From the NCBI GenBank assembly GCA_016197365.1, contig JACPVS010000031.1:37107-101106 (forward strand): 64,000 nt of DNA, given 5' to 3'. The notes below the pieces were generated by a model. It was given only the letters and a program-made list of their open reading frames with translations. It did no database searches and was not told the DNA's origin. A program made the position numbers and the translations under genes. The stretch comes from Mycolicibacterium cosmeticum (GTDB lineage: Bacteria; Actinomycetota; Actinomycetes; Mycobacteriales; Mycobacteriaceae). Positions 50,797 to 59,050 of this stretch are shown one piece after another. Numbering within the stretch: the first letter of the stretch is position 1; every line of letters begins with the position of its first letter.

Positions 50797-51417
50797 ATGA
50801 CGGACACGCGGTCACCGGCCGCCGCGCTGCTGGCCCATGCGGGTGGCGTGCGCGGCCTCATCCACACCGCGCTCCCGGTCACCGTGTTCGCCGCCACCTC
50901 GGCGCTGGCAGGGTTGGTCCCCGCGGTCGCCGCCGCCGTCGGTGTCGCGGTGGTGATCCTGGTGTGGCAGCTGGCGCGCCGCGAGTCCATCCGTCCCGCG
51001 CTGTTCGGTTTCGGCGGTGTGCTGCTGTGTGCCGGCCTGGCGTTCATCACCGGTCAGGCCAAGGACTTCTACCTGCCCGGCATCTGGATGTACCTCGGCA
51101 TGGCGCTCGCCTTCACGGTGTCGGTGCTCATCCGGCGCCCACTCGTCGGCGTCGTGTGGGCGCGGGTCACCGGGCGGGACGGCAGCTGGCGCGGGGTCCG
51201 GCGGGCCCGGCTGGCCTTCGACACCGTCACCGTGGTGATGGCGCTGGTGTCCTGGACCCGGTTCTTCGTCCAATACCACCTGTACGACTCCGATCAGGCC
51301 GAGCTGCTCGCGATCGCCCGCGTCGCGATGGGCTGGCCGGTGTTCGTGGTCACCTCGTCGTTGATCTACCTGGCCATTCGCACGGCGATCCGGGCGGTAC
51401 CGCACCCGGCCGACTGA
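50797..51417 (+). CDS. DUF3159-family membrane protein
   Basis: The 206-aa integral membrane protein has about five or six TM segments (LIHTALPVTVFAATSALAGLVPAVAAAVGVAVVILVW, ALFGFGGVLLCAGLAFITGQA, PGIWMYLGMALAFTVSVLI, TVTVVMALVSWTRFFVQYHLY). It matches the DUF3159 type seen in actinobacteria. Function is unknown. It starts at ATG 50797, divergent from TetR and 56 bp upstream of the MoxR operon, of which it could be the first gene. Confidence 0.82.
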   Translation: MTDTRSPAAALLAHAGGVRGLIHTALPVTVFAATSALAGLVPAVAAAVGVAVVILVWQLARRESIRPALFGFGGVLLCAGLAFITGQAKDFYLPGIWMYLGMALAFTVSVLIRRPLVGVVWARVTGRDGSWRGVRRARLAFDTVTVVMALVSWTRFFVQYHLYDSDQAELLAIARVAMGWPVFVVTSSLIYLAIRTAIRAVPHPAD

Positions 51418-51472
51418 CGCCAGCGAACACCAGGTGGGCATGAATCACCTGCCCGGCGGGTACCCGCCACGC

Positions 51473-52474
51473 ATGACGACTGCCGGTATGCGGCTCAACG
51501 ACCGCGATATGGCCGACGCCCAACACGTCATAGGGGCGGTGGCCTCGGCGTTCTCCGCCAAAGTGGTGGGCCAGGAACATCTGCGGGAGTCGATCCTGCT
51601 GGGGTTGCTCGCGGGCGGCCACCTGCTGATCGAGAGCGTCCCGGGCCTGGCAAAGACCACGGCGGCGCGCGTCGTCGCCGAATCCGTGCACGGCGGCTTC
51701 CGGCGCATCCAGTGCACGCCGGACCTGCTGCCCAGCGACATCATCGGTACCCAGATCTATGACGCCACGGCCAACACGTTCGTGACCCAACTCGGGCCGG
51801 TGCACACCAACATCGTGCTGCTCGACGAGATCAACCGGTCCAGCGCCAAGACGCAGAGCGCGATGTTGGAGGCGATGGAGGAACGCCAGACCACGATCGC
51901 CGGCGTGGAATACCCCATACCCGAGCCGTTTCTCGTCATCGCGACCCAGAACCCGGTGGATCAGGAAGGCACCTATCCGCTCTCGGAAGCCCAGACCGAC
52001 CGCTTCATGCTCAAGGACATCGTCCGGTACCCGACGATCGACGACGAGGTCGAGATCATCGCGCGGATGGACACCGGGCTGTACGACAAGGACCATCACA
52101 CCGCCCCGGTCGTCGGCATCGAGGACATCCGCAGAATTCAGCAGGCGGTGCGCGGCGTGCATCTGGACCGGGCCCTGATCCAGTACGCCAGCACCCTCGT
52201 CGCGGTGACCAGGGCACCCGACGGGCAGCTGCCCGCGAACATGGCCCGGCTCATCGAGTACGGCGCCAGCCCCCGCGCCACCATCGCCTTCTGCCGCACG
52301 GCCCGTGCCCTGGCGGTGCTGCGCGGCCGCGGGCACGTCGTGCCCGAGGACATCGCGGACGTCGCGCACCGGGTGCTACGACACCGCATCATCCTCGGCT
52401 TCGAGGCGGCCAGCGCCAGGATCACGCCCGACTCGGTGGTCGACGCGGTGCTGCGCGCCGTCCGCGTGCCCTGA
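51473..52474 (+). CDS. moxR: MoxR-type AAA+ ATPase
   Basis: The 333-aa protein has the MoxR Walker A (IESVPGLAKTTAARVVAES), Walker B (NIVLLDEINRSSAKTQSAMLEAMEERQ), sensor IATQNPVDQEGTYPLSEAQTDRFMLK and a lid domain with sensor 2 Arg. MoxR ATPases act as chaperones that help mature or activate enzyme complexes, often with vWA proteins, as in methanol dehydrogenase. The next genes, DUF58 and two vWA-like proteins, are the usual partners. The start is uncertain: GTG 51434 and ATG 51440 are in-frame alternatives. Confidence 0.92.
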   Translation: MTTAGMRLNDRDMADAQHVIGAVASAFSAKVVGQEHLRESILLGLLAGGHLLIESVPGLAKTTAARVVAESVHGGFRRIQCTPDLLPSDIIGTQIYDATANTFVTQLGPVHTNIVLLDEINRSSAKTQSAMLEAMEERQTTIAGVEYPIPEPFLVIATQNPVDQEGTYPLSEAQTDRFMLKDIVRYPTIDDEVEIIARMDTGLYDKDHHTAPVVGIEDIRRIQQAVRGVHLDRALIQYASTLVAVTRAPDGQLPANMARLIEYGASPRATIAFCRTARALAVLRGRGHVVPEDIADVAHRVLRHRIILGFEAASARITPDSVVDAVLRAVRVP

Positions 52475-52480
52475 CCCGAC

Positions 52481-53353
52481 ATGGGCAGGCATTTAGACAG
52501 CGCGAGAGCGTATTTCGGCCGTGACGCCGGCGGTCTGCTCGACGGCGGACGCTACGCGTTGGTGCACACCCGCAGCCTGGAACTCGACGACCTCCGGCCG
52601 TATGTGCCGGGCGACGATGTCCGCGACATCGACTGGAAGGCCACCGCCCGCTCCGGCCACACGTTGATCAAGCGGTTCGTCTCCGAGAAACACCACAAGG
52701 TTCTTGTGGTCGCCGACACCGGACGCAACATCACCGCCCTGGCGCCGTCCGGAGAGCGCAAACAAGAGGTGGCGCGCAACGTGATCGGCGCGGTCGGGTT
52801 GCTGACCGTGCCCCGTTCCGACCAGATCGGCATGGTCCTCGGCGACGCCAGGGGCTGTGTCGACATCCGGTTGCGCCGCGGCGAGACACACATCGAATAC
52901 CTGCTGCACCGCTTCCACCACCAGAGCACCACCACACCGGCGGCCAGCAACATCGCCGTCCAGTTAAATTGGGTGGCAAGGCATTACCGGCACCGGCTGC
53001 TGATCGTGGTGGTGGCCGACGAACCCGACCCCAGTCCCGAACTGGCCGAGGTGCTGTCCCGGTTGACCGCCCGGCACGACCTGATGTGGGCGATGATCTC
53101 CGATCAGCCCGCGGTGTCCTCCGCCGAGGACGAACGGGCCGGCTTCGACATCGCGGGCGGCACGTTCGTACTCAGTGGTGCCGAGCTGGGAGCCGGTGTC
53201 GTGCAGGCCTACCGCGAGTCCGAAGACCAACGACGCCAGCAGGTTTCGGAGTTCCTCACCATGCACGCGGTCGTGCACACGGACTTCGCAGGGAGCGCGG
53301 GCATCAGGTCGGGCTTGACGGCGATGACGGAGGTGTATGCCCGTGCCCGATGA
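52481..53353 (+). CDS. DUF58 protein (MoxR partner)
   Basis: The 290-aa product carries the DUF58 hallmark LELDDLRPYVPGDDVRDIDWKATARSGHTLIKRF and a vWA-like fold (KVLVVADTGRNI, LLIVVVADEPDPSPELAEVL). DUF58 proteins are partners of MoxR ATPases. Unlike the usual 400-aa type, it lacks the N-terminal TM helices, so it is a soluble short form. It starts 6 bp after moxR and overlaps the next gene by 17 bp. Confidence 0.88.
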   Translation: MGRHLDSARAYFGRDAGGLLDGGRYALVHTRSLELDDLRPYVPGDDVRDIDWKATARSGHTLIKRFVSEKHHKVLVVADTGRNITALAPSGERKQEVARNVIGAVGLLTVPRSDQIGMVLGDARGCVDIRLRRGETHIEYLLHRFHHQSTTTPAASNIAVQLNWVARHYRHRLLIVVVADEPDPSPELAEVLSRLTARHDLMWAMISDQPAVSSAEDERAGFDIAGGTFVLSGAELGAGVVQAYRESEDQRRQQVSEFLTMHAVVHTDFAGSAGIRSGLTAMTEVYARAR

Positions 53354-53816
53354 TCTGCTCCGCTACGTCACCGGGCCGCAACCCTACGCGCAGGTCTGGC
53401 TGTGGGTCGCCGTGTTCTGCCTGGCCGTCCTGATCATCTGGTACGCAGCCGTTTTCGTGCTGACCGCGCCTGGCCGACGGCTTCCCGAGGTGCGGGTGCT
53501 GTCGGGTGCGCGCGATCATCTGATCAAGCGCCGGTCCGCGCGCGCCATCCGGGCCATTGCGGTGCGCTATCGCCGCGGCGAGCTCGCGCCGGCGCCGGCG
53601 GGTGCGGCCGTCAGCGCAGAAGTGCGCCGCTTCCTGCACCGGATCACCGGTCTGCGGGCCGAATACATGCAACTGGGCGCCATCGCCGGCAGTGAACTGG
53701 CCCCCGCCGCAGCGGTGTTGGCGGACCTGGTCGACGCGCAGTTCAACGCGGACTCCGCGGTGGACGTCGGCGACGTCAGCGACCGCGCCGAGGAACTGGT
53801 CCGCACATGGACCTGA
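53337..53816 (+). CDS. Small membrane protein of MoxR operon
   Basis: The 159-aa product has an N-terminal TM segment (YAQVWLWVAVFCLAVLIIWYAAVFVLTA, about 17-44) and a cytoplasmic helical domain (DHLIKRRSARAIRAIAVRYRRGELAPAPAGAAVSAEVRRFLHRITGLRAEYMQLGAI). Its position between DUF58 and the vWA genes is that of BatB/BatC-type or DUF4129-like accessory genes, but I do not recognise the family. Overlaps on both sides (17 and 10 bp) show tight coupling. Confidence 0.8.
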   Translation: MPVPDDLLRYVTGPQPYAQVWLWVAVFCLAVLIIWYAAVFVLTAPGRRLPEVRVLSGARDHLIKRRSARAIRAIAVRYRRGELAPAPAGAAVSAEVRRFLHRITGLRAEYMQLGAIAGSELAPAAAVLADLVDAQFNADSAVDVGDVSDRAEELVRTWT

Positions 53817-54769
53817 GATGGTGGATCGTCGCGATCGCCGGGTGCGTGGCGCTCGCGGTCGGCATCGGCGCGGCGGTCCTGTGGCCGACGGGCGCCGAGC
53901 GGCGACAGTTGCGTCCGCTGGCCAACACCGCCCGGCTGACCCGGCTGCCGCAGTACCGCCGGGCCGTCCGGCTGCGGACCCTGCGGCTCGCGGTGACCGC
54001 GATCCTGCTGGTCACCGGGTTCGCCGCGGCGGTCCTCGCCGCGGGCAGGCCCACCGGACTGCCCTCTGCGGCAAACGATCACACCGTGCGGTCCGCCGGC
54101 GACATCATGGTCTGCACGGGCGCCCCATCGACCGACCCGGCGGTCGCCGCAACGCTGCAGTACTTCGCCGAACAGGTCACCACCCTGGGCGCCGAACGGA
54201 TCGGGCTGACCTCGGCGAACCGCCGCGCCGTCCCATTGACTCGTGACTACCAATATGCCGCCGCGCAATTCGCGGAGCTGGCCCGGTCCGGCAGCGACGG
54301 CCGGTTGATCGCCGATGTCACCTACACCGACTACGCCACAAGTGTCGAGGACGTGCTGGCGATGTGCCTGACCGGCTTCCCGGATTTCGGCGCCCCGGCC
54401 CCGAGTCCACGGTCCCTCATCTACGTGGGACCCGGGACGCTTCGTCAGCCGAATGAGGTTCGGCCGCAGCTGTTCACCGCGGACCGGCTTCGGGATATGG
54501 CCACGGCGGCAGGAGTTCAGGTGAACGCCATCGTATCGGGCCCGGACACCGCAACCATCGACACCCTGGTCCGCTCGACCGGTGGCCTGTTCCATCCAGG
54601 CGCTGGTGCGGCTGCGGCACAGCTGGACCAGATCCGGGCGCATCCGCCGGCGCCGGGTGAGGCCGAGCACGTCGCGGCGCGGACCCTCGAATCACCGGAC
54701 ATCCCACTGGTGTTGGCGCTGCTGGCGGTCACCGGCCTGCTGGTGTTCTCGCGGGTGGTGCGGCGATGA
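53807..54769 (+). CDS. Membrane-anchored vWA-like protein 1 of MoxR operon
   Basis: The 320-aa product has TM segments at about 5-27 (WWIVAIAGCVALAVGIGAAVLW), 62-85 (LRLAVTAILLVTGFAAAVLAAGR) and at the very end (LVLALLAVTGLLVFSRVV), with a vWA-like domain outside or between them. MIDAS residues are not intact (DIMVCTGAPSTD), so metal binding is doubtful. It pairs with the next gene, which has a similar topology, as BatA/BatB pairs do. Confidence 0.78.
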   Translation: MDLRWWIVAIAGCVALAVGIGAAVLWPTGAERRQLRPLANTARLTRLPQYRRAVRLRTLRLAVTAILLVTGFAAAVLAAGRPTGLPSAANDHTVRSAGDIMVCTGAPSTDPAVAATLQYFAEQVTTLGAERIGLTSANRRAVPLTRDYQYAAAQFAELARSGSDGRLIADVTYTDYATSVEDVLAMCLTGFPDFGAPAPSPRSLIYVGPGTLRQPNEVRPQLFTADRLRDMATAAGVQVNAIVSGPDTATIDTLVRSTGGLFHPGAGAAAAQLDQIRAHPPAPGEAEHVAARTLESPDIPLVLALLAVTGLLVFSRVVRR

Positions 54770-55665
54770 CCTTCCTGCCGGTGGTGAACCCGATCGTACT
54801 GGCCGCGCTGTGCGCGGTGATCGTCCTGTGTAGCGCCGCGGCGCTGCTGCGGATCCGGGCTGCCGGGTGGCCGCGGAAACCGTTGTGGCGCTGGGCCGCT
54901 GTCACCTCGGCCGCCGTGCTGCTCGCGCTGGCCTGCTGGCGTCCCGTCGTCGGGGCTGACGTCCAGGCGAGGCCGGTGGGGGACACCGCCCCGAGTGTGT
55001 TCGTGGTGCTGGACCGGTCCCCGGACATGCGCACCGACATGGCCGCGGCCCGCGCCGACGTGGACGCGCTGATCGACCGCTACCCCGGCGCCCGGTTCGC
55101 GCTCGTCACGTTCGCGGCCGAGCCGTCGCTGGACTGGCCGCTGTCGGCCGACACCTGGAGTCTGCGTCCGGTGGTGTCGGCCGTGCGGCCCTACGCCGAG
55201 AACGCCGACGCCCTGAGCCAGGCGAATGCCGGGGCCGCGGGCACCGTCCTGCGCTACCAGCTGATCAGCGCGCGCCAACAGTACCCACGCGCGGACAACC
55301 TGGTGTTCTATCTGGGTGCCGGGGCACCCGGATCACGTCTTCCGACAAGACCGTTCGACCTTCCTGCCGGTGCGGTCGACGGCGGCGCCGTTCTCGGCTA
55401 CGGCGCATCCGGAGGCGGCACGCTGCAACAGGTCGCCGGTCAGATCGGGGTGCCCTACCTGCCACGAGCGGACGCCGGGCCCCTGGGCGCGGTGCTACCG
55501 CAGGACACGAGCGGCCGGCAGGACGACGCGCTGACCGCCGCGCGACTCGTCGAAACATATTGGGCGCCGGCAGGTATCGCGGCAGTGCTGCTCCTCGCGG
55601 AACTGGTCGTGATCCTGCGTGAATTCCGTCGTACCCGGTCCGTCGACGTCGGGGCACTGCGGTGA
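54766..55665 (+). CDS. Membrane-anchored vWA-like protein 2 of MoxR operon
   Basis: The 299-aa protein has two N-terminal TM segments (PIVLAALCAVIVLCSAAALLRI and WAAVTSAAVLLALACWRPVVG), a vWA domain starting SVFVVLDRSPDMRTDMAAARADVDALIDRYPGARFALVTFAAEPSLDWPL, and a C-terminal TM segment (IAAVLLLAELVVILREF). The MIDAS is DRSPD instead of DxSxS, partly degenerate. This is the BatA-like topology. ATGA overlap upstream, GTGA overlap downstream. Confidence 0.85.
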   Translation: MTFLPVVNPIVLAALCAVIVLCSAAALLRIRAAGWPRKPLWRWAAVTSAAVLLALACWRPVVGADVQARPVGDTAPSVFVVLDRSPDMRTDMAAARADVDALIDRYPGARFALVTFAAEPSLDWPLSADTWSLRPVVSAVRPYAENADALSQANAGAAGTVLRYQLISARQQYPRADNLVFYLGAGAPGSRLPTRPFDLPAGAVDGGAVLGYGASGGGTLQQVAGQIGVPYLPRADAGPLGAVLPQDTSGRQDDALTAARLVETYWAPAGIAAVLLLAELVVILREFRRTRSVDVGALR

Positions 55666-56342
55666 GGCGGCGGCTGCTGCTGTGGTCGGCACCGGTGGTG
55701 GTGCTGATCGTCCTGCTGATGGTGAAGGCGGTCTCCGTCGTGGTGCTCGGCAACTCGGCCGAACGGCACTTCGCCGAAGGCAATCAGGAAGGCCTGCGCA
55801 CGGACGTCGCCGGGCTCGGAGTGCTCAACGTCCTGGAGCCGGCCAACGCGCCGTTCGCCGACGGGGCACTCGCGGTTCTGGGCGGCCGGCTCGACGCCGC
55901 CGACGACCGCTTCTCGGCCGCGCTCGACGGCACCGACGCGGCGGCATCGTGCCCGGTCCGGGTCAACCTCGAGCTGGTTCGCGAGACACTGGGCGACCGG
56001 GCAGCAGGCATCTTCGACCCGGACTCGGCGGCGCGGCAGTACCGCAGCGCGCTCGAGGCCGTTCGGGAAGCACCGTCCGGGTGCTTCGCCGGTAACGCCG
56101 ATCCCGACCCCGGTCGGCGCGCGGTACTCGATGGCGCTGCCGCCCGGCTGGAGGACAAGTTGCGGGTGCTCGCGACCCTGCCGCCACCGCCACCACCACC
56201 CCCGCCGGCGGTGGCCGCCCCGGCGCCGGCCCCGATCGTCGGGACGTCGCCCACCGAACAGGAGCCCGCGCGGCAGCTGGATCCCGGCGCCGGCGATCCC
56301 GTGGAGCGGTTGCAGCAGATCCTGCGCGACGCGCGAGGTTAG
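55662..56342 (+). CDS. TPR-like anchored protein, last gene of MoxR operon
   Basis: The 226-aa product has one N-terminal TM helix (LLLWSAPVVVLIVLLMVKAVSVVVL) and a helical domain with a repeat-like pattern (FADGALAVLGGRLDAADDRFSAAL; VNLELVRETLGDRAAGIFDPDSAARQYRSALEAVRE) that suggests a BatC/BatE-type TPR. Cys pairs are present. A run of eleven prolines and Ala/Pro-rich tail follow. GTG 55662 overlaps the preceding stop. It ends the operon; the P450-like gene starts 71 bp later. Confidence 0.8.
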   Translation: MRRRLLLWSAPVVVLIVLLMVKAVSVVVLGNSAERHFAEGNQEGLRTDVAGLGVLNVLEPANAPFADGALAVLGGRLDAADDRFSAALDGTDAAASCPVRVNLELVRETLGDRAAGIFDPDSAARQYRSALEAVREAPSGCFAGNADPDPGRRAVLDGAAARLEDKLRVLATLPPPPPPPPPAVAAPAPAPIVGTSPTEQEPARQLDPGAGDPVERLQQILRDARG

Positions 56343-56413
56343 CCCGAACGTCATCAGTTCGATCCTGTCGCGTGCGTTAATAAGCGCGATATCCAGTGGT
56401 CGAAGGGAATGAC

Positions 56414-57964
56414 ATGAGGCGGCGCACTTTCCTTGCGAGCGGGGCGGGCGCGGTCGCGGCGTTGTCCGCGCAGTCGGTCGTGGCCTGCTCGTCGCCGGAG
56501 AACAGCGCCGCCCCGGCACCGAGCACCGACGCCACCGCCGAGGCGATTGCGAAACTGCGCGCCCAATACGCGGAATTCGACACCGAGTACGTCGACAACG
56601 CCATCGTGCCCAACTACCTCGTCAGCATGTACGAGGGCCAGCGTCCGGTGCTGCCGATGATCGACGTGGCGCTGACGAAGGAGAACGCGCTGCCCACCGA
56701 TCTGTGGGGACTGCTCAGCAACACCTGGCGCCCGGATCCCGAGGCCGGTGTGACGGTGTTCCTGCAGGGCCTGGAGAAGCGCGGACCGGACAACCGCCGC
56801 AAGCGGATCTACATGTCGGCGGTCACGCCCGACCTGTACGACGGGGCCTACCGCGCCAAGATCGTGAAATTCTGGACCGATCTGTTCGCCCCCGGCAACG
56901 CGAACAAACCGCTGATGCGGATCTACCTGGACACTTTCTGGGACCTCTACTGGGATCTGCACCTGGGCGTGCGGGGGGACCAGATCCCGGCGCAGGTCCG
57001 CGAGATCGGCGCGAGTTTCAACACCGTGCTGGCCTACCGCGATCCGACCCAGAAGATCGTCTACGACAACTACATGACGGTCCGCAAGCACCTGGACTTC
57101 CTCAAGACGTGGATCGACGACCGGCTGGCGGACCTGAGCTCGGGGAAGACGCCGGATCGCGAGAAGACCTTCGGCTGGTACTGGCTGGCCAACGGCGAAG
57201 GCAGCGAGTACTTCAACCACAAGGATGTGGTGTTCGAGTGCTTCCACAACTTCGTCGCGTTCAGTCAGTGGGGCAACAGCCTGTACAACGTGATGGCCAA
57301 ACTCGCTGACACCGGCGGAGATCCGGGCGCCAAGGACTGGTTCGCCAAGACGATGTCGGGTGACCCGGACCGTCCGGACGGGTCGGCGTTCCCGCCCCTG
57401 GAACGTCTGGTGATGGAACTGTTCCGCACCATCTCCCCGAACGGCGGCAGCATCTCCGCCCTGTCGGAGACCCGCAAGCCGCCGTTCGACCGCAACGGCT
57501 ACATCGTCAGCCCGCACACGTCGACGAGTCATGACCCCGTGCAGTGGCGCAACCCCGACGAGTTCGACCCGTCGCGCTACAGCGGTGTGCCCACCAGTCA
57601 GGACGTGGACGAGGCGAAGATCCATCAGATGGGTCTGGCCAATTGCCCCTTCACGCCGACCTCGTTCGACGTGAAGGACGGTCGCAAGGCCGCGCTGCGC
57701 AACAGCGCGTTCGGCACGGTCTTCGGTGTCGCGGACGACCGTCCGATGCCGGTCTGCGACTACGCCGGCTTCGCGCCGTTCGGCTTCGGCTACCGGCGCT
57801 GCCCCGGCGAGCAGTTGACGCTGATGGCGTTCGAAGACCTGCTGCGCAAGGCCGCCGCCGAGAAGCTCGCCTTCGTGAAGATCGGCGGCTCCGATCACGA
57901 GCAGTTGCCGATCGGCCCGGGCACCGTCATCGCCGACGACCTCGGGTTCGTCCGCCGCGGCTGA
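56414..57964 (+). CDS. Twin-arginine-exported cytochrome P450-like lipoprotein
   Basis: The 516-aa product starts with a Tat/lipoprotein signal (MRRRTFLASGAGAVAALSAQ, lipobox VVAC with Cys25). The C-terminal half carries P450 signatures in order: the K-helix ELFRTISP (Glu335, Arg338), the PERF-type region SHDPVQWRNPDEFDPSRY (373-389) and the heme loop FGFGYRRCPGE with Cys463. The I-helix region (DVVFECFHNFVAFSQWGN, about 271-288) lacks the usual A/GGX-D/E-T pair. Bacterial P450s are normally cytosolic, so a Tat-exported form is unusual. GAAGGGA precedes ATG 56414 at ideal spacing; no redox partner gene is near. Confidence 0.85.
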   Translation: MRRRTFLASGAGAVAALSAQSVVACSSPENSAAPAPSTDATAEAIAKLRAQYAEFDTEYVDNAIVPNYLVSMYEGQRPVLPMIDVALTKENALPTDLWGLLSNTWRPDPEAGVTVFLQGLEKRGPDNRRKRIYMSAVTPDLYDGAYRAKIVKFWTDLFAPGNANKPLMRIYLDTFWDLYWDLHLGVRGDQIPAQVREIGASFNTVLAYRDPTQKIVYDNYMTVRKHLDFLKTWIDDRLADLSSGKTPDREKTFGWYWLANGEGSEYFNHKDVVFECFHNFVAFSQWGNSLYNVMAKLADTGGDPGAKDWFAKTMSGDPDRPDGSAFPPLERLVMELFRTISPNGGSISALSETRKPPFDRNGYIVSPHTSTSHDPVQWRNPDEFDPSRYSGVPTSQDVDEAKIHQMGLANCPFTPTSFDVKDGRKAALRNSAFGTVFGVADDRPMPVCDYAGFAPFGFGYRRCPGEQLTLMAFEDLLRKAAAEKLAFVKIGGSDHEQLPIGPGTVIADDLGFVRRG

Positions 57965-58053
57965 CGCAAGCTCGAGTGCGTTGCGGAAAGTTAACAATTC
58001 GGTGCTGCCCCGGCGTTGACGCTCGCGCAAAGAGGCGTGGCGTGCTCTGGTGG

Positions 58054-58614
58054 ATGGTGATGCCTATTACCAAGCTCTCCATTGTCCGCCTGACCGCGTC
58101 CGCCGCGGCGGGCCTGACGCTGCTCGCCACCGCCGCGGGATTGGCCGGCGCCGCACCGGACAGCGACAGCCAGGGCTATGTCGATTCCACGGCGCGGTGC
58201 AGCGCCCCGGCGGTCGCCGTCCTCTTCGGCAGCACGTCGAGCGCGCGCGTCGCCATCTGCAAGACCTCCGGCGGCAGTTACGAATATCGCGGCGTTCGGG
58301 TGCGTGACGGCGCCAAGCTCGTGCTCAAGGCCACCGCCTCGAACGGCGGGTTTGTCGCCGAGAGTGACGGCGTCACCTACACCGTCACCTCCAACGGGCT
58401 GAAGGTGAGCACCGGCGGCACAGTACTGCGCAACGAACCGTTGACCGATGTGCACGAACCGCAGGGCGCGCTCGCCACCTCGCCGTCCACGTCGACCAGT
58501 GGCACGTCGACCAGTGGCACCGCCACCACGGTGACCACGACAGTGACCTCCACGACGCCGACTTCGACCACGCCGCTGCCGCCGCCGTTACCCGCGGAGG
58601 CCGGCGGCCGCTGA
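58054..58614 (+). CDS. Secreted Ser/Thr-rich hypothetical protein
   Basis: The roughly 186-aa protein has a Sec signal (LSIVRLTASAAAGLTLLATAAGLAGAAPD). A compact domain of about 110 residues has three Cys (TARCSAP, VAICKTSG) and short beta-strands (YEYRGVRVRDGAKLVLKAT; GVTYTVTSNGLKVSTGG). The tail is Ser/Thr/Pro-rich (SGTSTSGTATTVTTT) and ends LPPPLPAEAGGR. Met58054 and Met58060 are both possible starts. It lies 89 bp after the P450-like gene, the same direction. Family unknown. Confidence 0.7.
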   Translation: MVMPITKLSIVRLTASAAAGLTLLATAAGLAGAAPDSDSQGYVDSTARCSAPAVAVLFGSTSSARVAICKTSGGSYEYRGVRVRDGAKLVLKATASNGGFVAESDGVTYTVTSNGLKVSTGGTVLRNEPLTDVHEPQGALATSPSTSTSGTSTSGTATTVTTTVTSTTPTSTTPLPPPLPAEAGGR

Positions 58615-58634
58615 GCCGCTTATTGGCAACCGTT

Positions 58635-58645
58635 ACCATTAAAGA
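58635..58645 (+). promoter_or_regulatory. Candidate -10 element of a leaderless gene
   Basis: TACCAT (58635-58640, matching TANNNT) lies 5 bp before the GTG at 58646, and no Shine-Dalgarno is present. This spacing fits transcription starting at the start codon, a common arrangement in mycobacteria. Confidence 0.5.
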
Positions 58646-59050
58646 GTGTTCGTTGCTCCGCGATGGCTGCTCCGCGTCCCCGCGCTCGACGAACTGGGTA
58701 CCGGTGTCGTTCGTCTGACCGTGCCGCTGGTCGACGACATGATCCAGATCGGGCTGGGTGGGCGGTACCGGACCGGCGCCATCGACGTGATCAGACGTCC
58801 TGCGCTTCTGACCGTGCGGCGCACCGACGGCCGGCCTTTACAAGCGCAGATTGTGCGTGACGAGCCGATCACCGTGCTGCGCGCGCCGATACCGCACCTG
58901 ACCCTGCGGCGCGTTCATCGGGGACTGTGGATGGCACCCAGCGGGGTACCGGTCGCCACGGTGGCAGACCTCGAGCAACTGGTCCGGACCGTGGCGAACT
59001 TCGGCGTAGCCAAACAGCAACGGGCCGGAATGGTCTCAGCCGCAGTATGA
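58646..59050 (+). CDS. Hypothetical protein (134 aa)
   Basis: The product VFVAPRWLLRVPALDELGTGVVRLTVPLVDDMIQIGLGGRYRTGAI has no signal peptide or TM segment; its central region is beta-strand rich (RRPALLTVRRTDGRPLQAQIVRDEPITVLRAPIPHLTLRRVHRG) with many Arg. I do not recognise a family. It likely is translated from a leaderless mRNA (see the -10 candidate upstream). It overlaps the end of the convergent chorismate mutase by 15 bp. Confidence 0.6.
   Translation: MFVAPRWLLRVPALDELGTGVVRLTVPLVDDMIQIGLGGRYRTGAIDVIRRPALLTVRRTDGRPLQAQIVRDEPITVLRAPIPHLTLRRVHRGLWMAPSGVPVATVADLEQLVRTVANFGVAKQQRAGMVSAAV

Noticed and set aside
58490..58522. Tandem repeat of about 15 bp (TCGACCAGTGGCACG) that could look like a short repeat array
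   Set aside because: It encodes the Thr/Ser/Gly repeats of a secreted protein tail; only two copies, no spacers, so not CRISPR.
58060..58614. Reading the protein before 58054 as an extension (frame open from 57544)
   Set aside because: The upstream part is antisense-like shadow of the P450-like gene; the signal peptide begins at the Met of 58054 or 58060.
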